64,000 bases of DNA from Rossellomorea sp. AcN35-11 (lineage in GTDB: Bacteria; Bacillota; Bacilli; Bacillales; Bacillaceae_B), in NCBI GenBank assembly GCA_030388825.1, contig CP128835.1, forward strand, positions 1,002,501 to 1,066,500. The letters run 5' to 3'. The notes under the pieces were generated by a model, which ran no database searches, was not told the DNA's origin, and saw only the letters and a program-made list of their open reading frames with translations. Each line of letters opens with the position of its first letter. The stretch's first letter is position 1. This document shows, one piece after another, positions 50,190 to 60,336 of this stretch. A program made the translations under genes and the position numbers.

Positions 50190-51432
50190 ATGGGTTATTA
50201 TGATTCGGACCATAATTCAGAAAGCAGGAGCAGACAAAAGGGCAATCGGGGAGGCATGTTCCTTGCAGGGTTATTGGGCGTCATACTGGGGGCAGTCCTG
50301 GTCATTGTGGCGGTTCCCCAATTAGCGAACTATAACATATTACCCTATTCCATTCAGCCGGATGAGGATTTGAAAGAAACAGATGAGGCCTATCATAATG
50401 GTGCCACAAAGAGTGTTTCCGTGGATGTGACGACAGATGTGACGAAAGCTGTGGAAAAGGCAGGGGATTCTGTTGTTGGTATCACGAACATTCAATCACA
50501 AAGCTTCTGGGGACAGGGCGGAGGACAAACCCAGGACCAGCAGGCAGGGACAGGCTCCGGGGTGATGTATAAAAAAGAAGGCGACAAGGTTTATATTGTC
50601 ACCAATAATCACGTGGTGGAAGGTGCTGACCAGCTTGAAGTGACCCTTGCCGACGGTACAAAGGTTCCGGCTGAAATGCGGGGTACGGATATTTGGACAG
50701 ACCTTGCCGTCATTGAAATTGATGGCAGTAAAATTGAGAATGATGACATTGCTGAGTTTGGAAATTCAGATAAACTGAAAGCGGGAGAGCCCGTTATCGC
50801 CATCGGGAATCCACTTGGACTCCAGTTTTCAGGATCGGTTACACAGGGGGTTGTTTCAGGAGTGGAACGAACGATCCCTGTCGATATCAACCAGGATGGA
50901 ATGGAAGATTGGAATGCAGAAGTACTTCAAACCGACGCAGCCATCAACCCCGGTAACAGCGGTGGAGCGTTGATCAACATTTCCGGACAGCTGATCGGGA
51001 TCAATTCCATGAAGATTGCCCAGCAAGCTGTAGAAGGCATCGGACTTGCGATTCCCATCAACTATGCTCAGCCGATCATTGCGGATCTGGAGCAGTATGG
51101 TGAAGTGAAGCGACCTGCAATGGGTGTGACCCTTGAGGATGTGAATAAAATATCTGCTTACCACCAGCAGGAAACCCTTAAGCTTCCGAACGGAATCAAT
51201 TATGGTGTCATGGTCAGACAAACCGTCCCGAACTCCCCGGCAGCCACAGGCAGGCTTACAGGAGCTCGATGTAATTACGGAGCTGGACGGAGAAAAAATT
51301 GAGAATGTCATTGAGTTAAGAAAGCATCTTTATAACAAAAAAGATGTAAATGATCAGATGAAAGTCACGTTCTACCGCAATGGTGAAAAGAAAGAAGTCA
51401 CCATGAAACTGACGGATGAATCCCGTCTATAG
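50190..51432 (+). CDS. htrA: HtrA/DegP-family serine protease, apparent frameshift in the PDZ domain
   Basis: A membrane-anchored trypsin-like protease and chaperone for misfolded exported proteins. The protein has a cytoplasmic start, one membrane helix (GGMFLAGLLGVILGAVLV, about 22-42), and a protease domain with His in TNNHVVEGAD, Asp in TDLAVIEID and Ser in NPGNSGGALIN. A C-terminal PDZ domain follows. The frame breaks near 51249-51256 where CACAGGCAGG has one extra G. Restoring CACAGCAGG reads TAGLQELDVITELDGEKI and joins the two parts into about 413 residues. The position after walJ is the usual yycK/htrC location. Confidence 0.94.
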
Positions 51433-51445
51433 GATGTGGATAAGC

Positions 51446-51485
51446 AAAAAGCAGGAAGGCGAAGTGTCCTTTCCTGCTTTTTCTT
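51446..51485 (+). terminator. Terminator after htrA
   Basis: AAAAAGCAGGAA pairs with TTCCTGCTTTTT around a 14-base loop. Confidence 0.88.
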
Positions 51486-51552
51486 TACATGTTATGATAA
51501 TTGTGGATAAGTATATAAAAATGGATAGAAAACATTTTTAGGAGGAAACAAC

Positions 51553-51711
51553 ATGATTTACTGCTGTTTGGAGCATGTGGAATTAGCGATGGATATTGTC
51601 GTAGATGAGCATGAGGTAGCGCCTCAACTGAAAGAGCTTTCTGAAGACGAAAAGTTATCCACAACATGTGAATATTGTGGGAATAACGCAATATATATAG
51701 TGGCGAACTAA
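51553..51711 (+). CDS. CxxH/CxxC miniprotein (YyzF-like)
   Basis: A 52-residue protein beginning MIYCCLEHVELAMDIVVDE with CCLEH and CEYC motifs, which match the CxxH/CxxC family known between htrA and rlmH in Bacillus. The four Cys/His residues suggest one bound zinc. Function is unknown. TAGGAGG lies 7-8 bases upstream of the ATG. A perfect DnaA box is embedded in its coding sequence (codons 35-37). Confidence 0.9.
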   Translation: MIYCCLEHVELAMDIVVDEHEVAPQLKELSEDEKLSTTCEYCGNNAIYIVAN

Positions 51712-51805
51712 TATTCCCATACGACATGTGGATGGTATTTGTGGATATGTGGATAAAGTCTGTGGATAACGTGTTTGTAAATTGTTTGTAAAGCGAGTGT
51801 GGATA

Positions 51806-52285
51806 GTGAATATCACCATTGTAACAGTTGGTAAATTGAAAGAGAAATACTTAAAACAAGGAATAAGCGAATATATCAAGCGCCTGGGAGCCTATGCCAA
51901 GATTGAAATTGTCGAGCTTGCCGATGAAAAAGCACCGGAAGTGTTGAGCGAATCTGAGATGCAGCAGGTAAAGAATAAAGAAGGTGAGCGGATCCTCGCC
52001 AAGATCTCCCCGGACCACCATGTCATCGCTCTCGCCATCCAAGGCAAAATGCGCTCATCAGAAGACCTGGCCGATAATCTGGACAGGCTGGCGACGTACG
52101 GAAAAAGCAAAGTGGCGTTTGTCATAGGCGGTTCTTTAGGGTTGAGTGATGACGTCATCAAGAGATCCAATGAGACCCTCTCGTTTTCGAAGATGACCTT
52201 CCCCCATCAGCTGATGCGGTTGATTTTGGTGGAGCAGATTTATCGGGCGTTTCGGATTAATCGGGGGGAACCGTACCATAAATAG
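51806..52285 (+). CDS. rlmH: 23S rRNA (pseudouridine1915-N3)-methyltransferase RlmH
   Basis: RlmH, a SPOUT methyltransferase, methylates pseudouridine 1915 in helix 69 of 23S rRNA. The 159 residues start [17 protein letters not shown] and contain the SAM-binding [11 protein letters not shown] and the C-terminal [23 protein letters not shown]-type end. The GTG at 51806 matches the family start; an upstream ATG at 51782 lies in the DnaA-box tract. Length is exactly as in B. subtilis. Confidence 0.97.
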   Translation: MNITIVTVGKLKEKYLKQGISEYIKRLGAYAKIEIVELADEKAPEVLSESEMQQVKNKEGERILAKISPDHHVIALAIQGKMRSSEDLADNLDRLATYGKSKVAFVIGGSLGLSDDVIKRSNETLSFSKMTFPHQLMRLILVEQIYRAFRINRGEPYHK

Positions 52286-52343
52286 AAATAAACCAGAGAG
52301 TAATACTAATTCAGGATATAAACCAAGGCTAATATCACCAACA

Positions 52344-52380
52344 GGAGACCGTTTATATGATAAACAGTCTCCCTCTCTTT
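52344..52380. terminator. Terminator between rlmH and the VOC gene
   Basis: GGAGAC and GTTTA pair with TAAAC and GTCTCC with one mismatched base per side, followed by CTCTCTTT on the plus strand. It probably serves both converging genes. Confidence 0.65.
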
Positions 52381-52383
52381 ATC

Positions 52384-52761
52384 TCAAACGTATACCTCAC
52401 TCATCAAGGCAAGAGTATGATCTTCAGTATCTTTGAAAAATACCATCCATGTTTCTCTATCCCCCATTTTCGCCACCACATGTGGTTCATCGATAAAAGA
52501 CACTTCTTGACCTGCTAAGCGCTCATAAGTCTCCCCAATATCATTCACCTTAAAATAAATAACGGAACTTGAGTGGGCAAACTCCTCTTTTTCTGGAAGT
52601 GTCAACATAAGCCGCAACCCATCACATTCAAAGAATGCCATACGATCCGTGTTAAATAAAAGGGTGAGGCCTAATTGCTCCTGATAAAAGGTTAGTGCTC
52701 GGTTGATGTCTTTAACAGGAACTCCGATTTGCCCAACTTTACTGATCATTCCCTTTTCCAT
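52384..52761 (-). CDS. VOC/glyoxalase-fold protein
   Basis: A 125-residue vicinal-oxygen-chelate protein (QIGVPVKDINRALTFYQEQL, then VIYFKVNDIGETYERL and VFFKDTEDHTLALMSE). It is probably a small metal-dependent enzyme or resistance protein whose substrate is unknown. The ATG at 52761 follows GGGAG at a good distance; a longer reading from 52812 has none. It is just downstream of an AraC-type regulator on the same strand, which may control it. Confidence 0.85.
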   Translation of the reverse strand: MEKGMISKVGQIGVPVKDINRALTFYQEQLGLTLLFNTDRMAFFECDGLRLMLTLPEKEEFAHSSSVIYFKVNDIGETYERLAGQEVSFIDEPHVVAKMGDRETWMVFFKDTEDHTLALMSEVYV

Positions 52762-52812
52762 TAAACATTCTCCCTTCGAATATCGTTCACCAATAAGAAT
52801 AAATGAAATCAA

Positions 52813-53676
52813 TTAAAACTTCTTATCCAATATCACCTGTTTTCGATAGTCTCTAGGAGATAGACCGACATGCTGCTTAAACATTTTGCTGAACGATACA
52901 GGGTTTTGAAATCCCAGTTCAAACGTGATATAGGTCATAGTATGGTCTGACTCTGTTAGGAGTTGTTTGGCTTTGTGTATTCTGAATTCTGAAATATGCT
53001 GATGAGGTGTTTTGCCGTATACTTGATAGTAAGTCCTTAGTAGATGGTTAGGTGATAAAGAAGCAGCCTTAGCCATTTCCTCCAGTTTGATAGGGGTATG
53101 AAAAAAGGCTCTGATATAATCATGTGCAATCATGATCCTTCTATAAAGCTCTTCACGTGTAGAATGACGAATGGCTTGTAATGATTCAATTTCGTTGTAT
53201 GTATGAAAGTGTTCATTCAAAATAGAAAGCATGATCTGATGGAATTGTTCTTCATAACCGATAGAATCAATTGGAAGAGAAGGGTATATCTGCTTGAAAT
53301 GATCCAGCTGCGAAGAAAGAGCGGGATTTTTATAATACGTTTTTTCGAAAAAGCCAATTGAATGTGTATCCTTAAATGGATCGGTTAAAAGACGATCCTC
53401 CGTTTCACGTAAAGAATGAAAGACTTCTTCAGCAAACCCCGTTTTGAAGAAAATACAAAAGGATTCCACAACCTGAGGTTCGTCGATTGACAGTGTGTAT
53501 TCACCTTCATTGAGGAGTAGGTATCGATTGTCTTCAACAGCAAAAAAGCCTTTATTCGTCTTATAACGGGCTTGGCCATTAGAGAATGTCTTAATGGATA
53601 GTTGCCCGGTTCCTTCCCAGTAAAACTGGTCACTTTTTGCATGCAAAACGAAATTGGTAGAATCATTTTTTATCAT
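52813..53676 (-). CDS. AraC-family transcription regulator
   Basis: A 287-residue regulator. A cupin-like N-terminal half (about 15-110) is followed by two helix-turn-helix motifs in the last 100 residues (LEEMAKAASLSPNHLLRTYYQ and the typical FELGFQNPVSFSKMFKQH with GLSPRDYRK). TGGAG precedes the ATG. The effector is unknown. It is divergent from a second AraC-family gene and precedes the VOC gene by 51 bases. Confidence 0.92.
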   Translation of the reverse strand: MIKNDSTNFVLHAKSDQFYWEGTGQLSIKTFSNGQARYKTNKGFFAVEDNRYLLLNEGEYTLSIDEPQVVESFCIFFKTGFAEEVFHSLRETEDRLLTDPFKDTHSIGFFEKTYYKNPALSSQLDHFKQIYPSLPIDSIGYEEQFHQIMLSILNEHFHTYNEIESLQAIRHSTREELYRRIMIAHDYIRAFFHTPIKLEEMAKAASLSPNHLLRTYYQVYGKTPHQHISEFRIHKAKQLLTESDHTMTYITFELGFQNPVSFSKMFKQHVGLSPRDYRKQVILDKKF

Positions 53677-53804
53677 TTTACAATCTCCATCTAGATAACA
53701 TATTTTTCTATAGTATGATTATACATAATTATGGAAATTTTAATATGTCACATGCACCTTGGTACAGAATGATCCTATTACTTAAAGGAATGAGGGCTCG
53801 TTAT

Positions 53805-54506
53805 ATGGAACATGCCAACCAAATCACTTGTGAGAAAAGGTCTTATTCCAAACAGTATATGTCTCATCAACATGAATTTGGCCAGCTTCTCTTTCCATTG
53901 CAAGGATCCTTGGATATACAAACGGAGCGGCAGGAAATCCATCTGAATGAAGATTACTGTTTTTATCTTCCTCCAACATTTAATCACCATTTCCGATCCC
54001 TCGATCGGAACGAGTTTTTAATTTTAGATATTCCGACGCTGTATTTACCAGAGAACACGAGCAGTATGTATATACGGTTGGATCAGCAATGGACTGCTAT
54101 CCGATATTTACTGTTGGAAGAGGCGACGGCCCATGAGAACATGTCTTCCTTAGTCGATTTGACCAGGTATATCACCAACAAGCTTCATATTTCTCATCCC
54201 GCTTCTATTGAGTATATTCATCGTCATTATAAGGAGTTCATCACTTTAGAAGCATTAGCAAAAATAGAGCACTATCATCCAGTCTATTATTCAACATGGT
54301 TTAAGAAAAAAACCGGGAAAAGTGTAAAAGGGTATATATCTGAACTTCGAATGAAAGAGGCAAAACACTTATTAGATTCAACGGGCTGGTCCATGTCAAG
54401 GATTAGTGAGGAATTAGGTTTTGAGAATGCTTCATCGTTCACAAGATGGTTCGTGCATACGGAAGGAATCCCTCCACAAAAATATAGAAATCTTAATAAA
54501 GGATAA
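53805..54506 (+). CDS. AraC-family transcription regulator
   Basis: A 233-residue regulator with a cupin sensor (QHEFGQLLFPLQGSLDIQ, YLPPTFNHHF) and a C-terminal double helix-turn-helix (LEALAKIEHYHPVYYSTWFKK and EELGFENASSFTRWFVH, ending PPQKYRN). The start is uncertain. The ATG at 53805 has GAGGG about 9 bases upstream; longer readings to 53715 lack a clear site. It lies upstream of the EamA transporter gene (93-base gap) and probably regulates it. Confidence 0.9.
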   Translation: MEHANQITCEKRSYSKQYMSHQHEFGQLLFPLQGSLDIQTERQEIHLNEDYCFYLPPTFNHHFRSLDRNEFLILDIPTLYLPENTSSMYIRLDQQWTAIRYLLLEEATAHENMSSLVDLTRYITNKLHISHPASIEYIHRHYKEFITLEALAKIEHYHPVYYSTWFKKKTGKSVKGYISELRMKEAKHLLDSTGWSMSRISEELGFENASSFTRWFVHTEGIPPQKYRNLNKG

Positions 54507-54599
54507 AAAGGCTATTAAACTTGGTAAAGAAAATTCCTGAAAAATTTTCTAAGATGAGTTTAACGATTCTTTTTATCTTTTTTTATTGAGGTGAACAAC

Positions 54600-55490
54600 A
54601 TGAAGGAAAAAGTCTCTCCTTTTTTCATTTTACTTTCAGCGGTACTTTGGGGGACAACGGGAACCACACAGGCCCTGGCTCCAGCAACAGCACACCCCAT
54701 CGCCATTGGCGCAACTCGCTTAGCGGTGGGGGGTCTCTTTTTACTCCTTCTTGTTCTCATAAGGGGAAACCTGAATGTGAAACATTGGCCAATCAGGATA
54801 ACGGTAGTGGCCTCTTTAAGTATGGCTGTGTATCAACCATTATTTTTCTCTGCTGTCACGATAACAGGGGTTGCCATTGGGACAGTCGTAGCCATTGGGA
54901 GTGCTCCTGTTTTATCTGGTTTCTTGGAGTGGATCTATTATCGAAAGCGTCCGAATATGATTTGGTGGTGTTCTACTTTCTTGTCTATCATAGGTTGCTT
55001 TATGCTCTTTATGAATAAAGAATCCATCTATGTGGACCCTGTCGGTATAGTGATGGCTTTGGGAGCCGGCTTATCATTTGCCATTTATACGCTGGTAAGT
55101 AGAAAGTTAGTTGAAGCATACTCATCTTTATCAGTAGTTGCGGTTGTTTTCTCTTTGAGTGCCGTTTGGTTATCACCATTTTTATTTATGTATGACATGT
55201 CCTGGATAGCAAGTGTCAGAGGTGTGAGTATCAGTCTTCATCTTGGAATCATGGCGACCGGGATTGCCTATTTTCTTTTTGCTAAGGGCCTTACGTATGT
55301 TTCTACTTCAACTGCTGTTACACTTGCGTTGGCAGAGCCGTTAACAGCAGCGTTATTAGGAGTTATGTTATTAGGAGAAAGCCTGAATCTAACTTCCTGG
55401 ACAGGGATCTTCCTCTTAATGCTGGGGATTGGCCTATTGATACGGTCTTCCAAAAGATCGGAAAGCAATAGGGAAATCGTCTTTAGATGA
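54600..55490 (+). CDS. EamA/DMT-family transporter
   Basis: A 296-residue transporter with ten predicted membrane helices arranged as two EamA repeats, opening FFILLSAVLWGTTGTTQAL. The second repeat includes ALAEPLTAALLGVMLLGESL, typical of drug/metabolite exporters of the YdcZ/RhaT type. The cargo is unknown. GAGGTG precedes the ATG at 54600. The AraC gene directly upstream is a plausible regulator. Confidence 0.93.
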   Translation: MKEKVSPFFILLSAVLWGTTGTTQALAPATAHPIAIGATRLAVGGLFLLLLVLIRGNLNVKHWPIRITVVASLSMAVYQPLFFSAVTITGVAIGTVVAIGSAPVLSGFLEWIYYRKRPNMIWWCSTFLSIIGCFMLFMNKESIYVDPVGIVMALGAGLSFAIYTLVSRKLVEAYSSLSVVAVVFSLSAVWLSPFLFMYDMSWIASVRGVSISLHLGIMATGIAYFLFAKGLTYVSTSTAVTLALAEPLTAALLGVMLLGESLNLTSWTGIFLLMLGIGLLIRSSKRSESNREIVFR

Positions 55491-55508
55491 GAGTGATTCA
55501 GTGCTTTA

Positions 55509-56586
55509 TTATTTCGCTCCAAATAAGGTTTTCGCAACTGTTAAGCGTTTGATGAAAAGATAATAGAACAGACCGATGGCGATGAACGTAAATAAGTTAA
55601 TGAGGATGAATTGATATCCTGTGGGAATAGAAAGCTTTTGAATAAAGTACCCGATTACCACAATCAGTGTCTGGTGAAGAATATAAATGGTAAACACCTT
55701 TTTGTTTATAGACGTGATCCATTTATTCTCTTTATTCAAATACGTTTTAACATAACCGATCATGGTAAAAATCCATGCAAACGTGGTGATGGACTGGAGC
55801 AGGATGAATAATACCCGAGGAGCTGCAAAACCGTTTGTGAAGTGAAGCCAATATGCGAATAGCACAGCACTCATGCTTACAACAGCAAGTAACAATAGGC
55901 GGGCCCGTTCTTTTACAATCATGTGCTCTAACGCCGTTTCTTTTACAAGGAAAGCCCCATAGAGAAAAAAGGTAAAGTAGTGGAATGGGTTAAATTCCAT
56001 TCCCAATAAGGCAATGTCTGTAATAAAAATAGGGACAATCAGTAAGTAAAGAAACTTTGAAGAAGTAGAAGAGGCTATCAAACTTTCCTTTTGTTGGATC
56101 AAGCGGAATACAGATATACTGATGAGGGAGAACACGACTAAAAATAATATGAACCACATGTGAGCAGGAGTAAACGTACCAGTAAATCCATCTATCTGTG
56201 AGAGATCAAAGGTAAAGAAAGTAGGGTAATAGTCCCAATAACTTGTTGTGGGGGGGGATGATTCCCTTTTGTAAGGCGGCATAATACCCTTGAGGGGGTA
56301 CAATCACCACAACAGCAAATATAAAAGGAATGAGCAATCGTTTCAGTCGATCACCGATGAAGGCTCTGTTGCTTCTGGAACGAAGGATAAAATAAGTCCC
56401 AACACCAGAGACTAAGAAAAGGATCGGCATCCGCCACTGTGACAAAAAGATAGCAAATAGTTGAAGTATCAAGCTTTCGTCATCTTTTATGTAGAAAGGG
56501 TAATAATCAAAAATTCTTGCAGTGTGGAAGGGAATGAGCAACATAATGGCCACGATTCTTATTACATCGATATAGTGTTTCCTCAT
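55509..56586 (-). CDS. Acyltransferase-3 family membrane protein, apparent frameshift
   Basis: A protein of about 358 residues with about ten membrane helices, resembling membrane O-acyltransferases (MRKHYIDVIRIVAIMLLIPFHTARIFD, then WRMPILFLVSGVGTYFIL). Such enzymes acetylate surface glycans or teichoic acids. The frame breaks in a run of eight G at 56250-56257. Seven would read GIIPPTTSYWDYYP and join both parts. GGGGG precedes the start. The product may act on cell-surface polymers, but no neighbour suggests which. Confidence 0.88.
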
Positions 56587-56737
56587 TGATTTTCCCCCAT
56601 ACTCTCAGTATATGTTGTACAACCGTATTATACATGAACCAATTGGAGAGGAATAGACGAAAGGTCCCCATACAGTTTTAAAGTGAGAATATTGGAACGT
56701 TATCAATAAACCTTCAATCCATTGCTTCAAGACGGCG

Positions 56738-56785
56738 AAAAAAGGGTCAGGCCCCCAGTTTCTCACTGAGGGCCTGACCCTTTTT
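56738..56785. terminator. GC-rich bidirectional terminator-like palindrome
   Basis: AAAAGGGTCAGGCCC pairs with GGGCCTGACCCTTTT (15 bp) around a 15-base loop, with T-runs on both strands. It lies between dus and the acyltransferase gene, which point the same way, so it ends the latter. The core GGGTCAGGCCC recurs in Bacillus intergenic DNA (from memory). Confidence 0.8.
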
Positions 56786-56794
56786 GAAATGGCT

Positions 56795-57790
56795 TTACTT
56801 TGTCACAGAAAAGCCTTCCTCATCTTTCACTCCATCTGCATACTCATCAAGGAGAGCGCGAACTTCATCGGTGGTGACTGTTTCCATCAGACGATTTCTC
56901 AGCTCGCTCGCTCCGCGGAACCCGCGGACGTAAATCTTGAAGAACCGGCGCAGCGGTTTGAACTGCCGAGGCTCGAGTTCATCATTATATTTATCATGAA
57001 GGTCCAGCTGCAGTCTTAGAAGGTCAAGCAGTTCTTTGCTTGTATGCTCCTTCTTTTCTTTTTCGAAGGCAAACGGATTATGGAAGATTCCTCTTCCAAT
57101 CATAATCCCGTCTACACCGTATTTCTCCGTGAGTTCGAGTCCCTTCTGACGGTCAGGAATATCGCCATTGATCGTCAGTAGTGTATGAGGGGCGATTTCA
57201 TCACGAAGTTTCTTGATCTCAGGAATCAGCTCCCAGTGAGCATCAACGTCGCTCATTTCCTTTTTCGTGCGGAGATGAATGGAAAGATTGACAATATCCT
57301 GTTCCAACAGGTGCTTCAGCCAGTCGTGCCATTCCTCCACCTTCGTATAACCGAGGCGGGTCTTTACGCTGACGGGAAGTCCTCCTGCTTTCGCTGCCTG
57401 AATGATTTCAGCAGCCACATCCGGACGACGGATCAGACCGGATCCTTTTCCGTTCGCTGCCACATTGTGCACAGGACAGCCCATATTGATATCGATGCCG
57501 CGGAAGCCCATTTCAGCCATTCCGATACTCATTTGACGGAAGTATTCGGGCTTGTCTCCCCAAATATGAGCGACGATCGGCTGCTCATCATCCGTGAATG
57601 TCAGACGACCGCGGACACTGTCTTTTCCTTTCGGGTGACAGTAGCTTTCAGTATTCGTAAACTCTGTGAAAAACACGTCAGGTCTCGCCGCTTCACTCAC
57701 GACATGACGAAAAACGACATCGGTCACGGCTTCCATCGGTGCCAAAACAAAAAACGGCCGAGGCAACTCATGCCAAAAATTATTTTTCAT
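56795..57790 (-). CDS. tRNA-dihydrouridine synthase
   Basis: A flavin-dependent enzyme reducing uridines in tRNA D-loops. The 331-residue protein starts [28 protein letters not shown] and has the catalytic Cys in [20 protein letters not shown], the SVKTRLG and SIHLRTKKE stretches, and the FMN-binding GIMIGRG. It resembles the Bacillus Dus paralog distinct from DusB, which is encoded elsewhere. It has its own promoter region (57791-57941), not resolved here. Confidence 0.94.
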   Translation of the reverse strand: MKNNFWHELPRPFFVLAPMEAVTDVVFRHVVSEAARPDVFFTEFTNTESYCHPKGKDSVRGRLTFTDDEQPIVAHIWGDKPEYFRQMSIGMAEMGFRGIDINMGCPVHNVAANGKGSGLIRRPDVAAEIIQAAKAGGLPVSVKTRLGYTKVEEWHDWLKHLLEQDIVNLSIHLRTKKEMSDVDAHWELIPEIKKLRDEIAPHTLLTINGDIPDRQKGLELTEKYGVDGIMIGRGIFHNPFAFEKEKKEHTSKELLDLLRLQLDLHDKYNDELEPRQFKPLRRFFKIYVRGFRGASELRNRLMETVTTDEVRALLDEYADGVKDEEGFSVTK

Positions 57791-57941
57791 AATCTATTTA
57801 AACCCTTTCCTTAAGGGAAACAAGTTCCCCAAATTAAAAAGTAAGAATGTTATCATTCGCTACAGGCTACAAGACAACCAGTATATACTTTAATAGTAAT
57901 AGCCAAAAAGTGCAAGAGGACATTCCTTCCTGCTGTACCCT

Positions 57942-59132
57942 CTATACCATCTTCTCATGCTTTCGGTCCAGGCGGTGACTCATGAAAGTCAGTAAGCTTG
58001 CACATATGGCAACCAGTCCGCCGACAAGCGTCACATTCAACAATGGCCCTTGATGGTAAACAATACCTCCGAGTGCAGAGCCTAAAGCAATCCCGACATT
58101 GCTGGCAACCGGCATCAGTGAAGCAGCCAGTCCTGTAGCTTTTGGTTGATAAACACCGGCAAGGTCTATTAAATACAGCTGGGTGGACGTTGTTAAGAGA
58201 ATGGCCATCAATGACATCAATCCAATGTTAATCAATCCAATGATAAAGTGGCCGGTAGTCCAATATAATCCGATCAGGACAAGTGCCTAGATAAGGAAAA
58301 CATACCGAAGACGACCGATCGGATTGTGGCTGGCAATCTTTCCGGCTAGGATGTTGCTGAAGATGGAAATGAATCCGTAGCCAAACAGGATCAAGCTGAT
58401 GGAGTTGTTTGGTGCGCCCATCATGTTGAGAATCGGCACCAGATACGTAAAGACGGCATACGTCGCCCCAAATCCGAGAGAAGGAATGAAAAAAGCCATT
58501 AAGATCCTTGGGTGTGTCAGTAAGGAAAATTGATCACGCATGGAACTGCGGAATTGACTGAGTTTGCGGGGCAGATTCATGAAAGATGCCAGAAACGCAA
58601 CGATACCAAGAAACGTCGTCAATACGAACGTCCCATGCCAGTTATACCATTCAGCGATGACCGTGCCGACGGGTACCCCGATCACGTTGGCAAGTGTGAA
58701 TCCACCGAAAACAAATGATATGGCGATTCCCCGTTTGGTTACGGGTATGACTTCACTGGCCACCGTCATGGCAAGGGAAATCAGCACTCCTGTGACAACG
58801 GCTGTCATCATTCGAAGTGCCAGGAGAATGACGTAGCTAGTTGAAATGATGCATAGGGCATTCAGAATAATAAAAGCCCCTATCAAAAACAACATCCATT
58901 TACGCTTAGGAAAATGACTGGTTGCCGACATCACGAGGGGAGTGGCGACGGCAAACGTAATGGCAAAGGCGGAAACGAGTGTACCTGCTTTTGCATTTGT
59001 AATATGGAGACTTGAAGAAATCTCTGTTAAAATCCCGACGATGACAAACTCGCTCGTCCCGAGAACAAATGTTAATAACGAAAGTGTAAAGATGAGAAAC
59101 CAATGTTGTTTAGTTAATACAGTCTCTTGCAT
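57942..59132 (-). pseudogene. MFS transporter interrupted by an in-frame TAG
   Basis: A major-facilitator of the AraJ/YdhP drug-efflux type with about 12 helices (TSEFVIVGILTEISSSL, FPKRKWMLF, ASEVIPVTKRGIAISFVFGG). The reading frame stays the same throughout but has TAG at 58287-58289, between YVFLI and ALVLIGLYW. Without it the protein has 396 residues. The ATG at 59132 follows AGAGG. Unlike the other broken genes this is a nonsense change and not an indel. It could be a real pseudogene or a one-base error (for example TGG or CAG read as TAG). Confidence 0.85.
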
Positions 59133-59240
59133 AAGTACCTCTTTTCTTAGATGAACGTTTAGTAAGAATAGAATGGGCAAACAATTTAATCATCATACCA
59201 TAAAACGTTTTAATGGAGCACCCCTTGTCTGGAGGGTAAA

Positions 59241-59290
59241 AAGCCAAAAAGCCCTTCCCCCGGTGAGTTCATTCTCTGGGGGAAGGGCTT
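59241..59290 (-). terminator. Terminator after adh
   Basis: AAGCCCTTCCCCC pairs with GGGGGAAGGGCTT around a 16-base loop. On the minus strand TTTTT follows. Confidence 0.9.
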
Positions 59291-59303
59291 CATTTCTTCT
59301 AAT

Positions 59304-60336
59304 CTATTCGTTACACGTGCGTTGTTTAAAATTGATCACCATACGACCTTGAATCTTTCCTTGTTCCATTTCTTCGAAGACATCTTGAACCTCGTGTAAG
59401 CAGCGGGTTTGAACGATTGGTACGACTTTACCTTCTGCACCGAATTGGAAAGCTTCTTCTAAATCTCTCCTTGTACCGACCAAAGAGCCGACAACTTCGA
59501 TTCCATCGAGGACAAGACGTGGAATGTTCAGATCCATCGTTTCTGAAGGCAATCCAACGGCGACCACTTTACCACATGCACGGACTGCGTTGACTGCTGA
59601 GTTGAAAGCTGCTTTAGAAACGGCCGTTACAACTGCGGCATGGGCGCCTCCGAGTTGTTCTTGAATGATTGTATCCGCATCTCCCTGTGTGATAGGGTTG
59701 ATGGTCATATCTGCACCGATTTCTTTGGCCAGGGCTAATTTGTCATCATTAATATCGACAGCAATGACCTTTGCGTTAAACACATGCTTTGCATATTGAA
59801 TGGCAAGGTTCCCCAGACCACCGCAACCATATATGACCACCCATTGGCCTGCTTTTATGTCAGCGACCTTGATGGCTTTGTACGTAGTGACACCGGCGCA
59901 TGTGATACTGCTGGCTTGGGCGGGATCCAGTCCCTCAGGTACTTTTACTGCATAATCAGCTGTTACAATGCATTGTTCCGCCATTCCGCCGTCCACGCTG
60001 TATCCTGCATTCTGGGCGTTTCGGCAAAACGTTTCCCGTCCTGTTACAATATTCACATCTGCCGCAAGAGTGGAACATCCAGGCGATGCTGACTCGATCA
60101 CCGACCTTTAAGCTGGTCACATCATCAGCCACTTTAGAAACGAGACCGATTCCTTCATGACCCAGGATTCGACCCTCGACATTTCCGAAGTCACCTGCTG
60201 CAACATGGAGATCTGTGTGACATACACCACAGTATTCCACCTCTACCAGGGCCTCCCCGGATTTCAAAGGCCTTAATTCTTTTTCAATGACTTCAATGTT
60301 TGATTTAGCATTTGGATTAACGACGACTGCTTTCAT
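59304..60336 (-). CDS. adhA: Zinc-dependent alcohol dehydrogenase, apparent frameshift
   Basis: A medium-chain zinc dehydrogenase of about 344 residues, similar to bacterial AdhA/AdhT that interconvert ethanol and acetaldehyde with NAD. The catalytic zinc site is seen in CGVCHTDLH and GHEGIG, the structural zinc Cys in CGRCEYC, and the coenzyme motif in [14 protein letters not shown]. The frame breaks near 60062-60068 (minus strand TGTAACAGGACGG). Restoring two bases, for example a lost AC, gives [14 protein letters not shown] as in relatives. AAGGAG precedes the ATG. Confidence 0.93.

Larger units (their letters stand above)
51435..51769. other. DnaA-box cluster around the CxxH/CxxC gene, upstream of rlmH
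   Basis: Perfect boxes (TGTGGATAA or TTATCCACA) lie at 51435-51443, 51502-51510, 51655-51663 (inside the small gene), 51748-51756 and 51761-51769. One-or-two-mismatch sites lie at 51727-51735 and 51740-51748. The last four are nearly head to tail and point the same way. From memory, a DnaA-binding cluster near rlmH (yydA) is known in B. subtilis. Confidence 0.85.
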
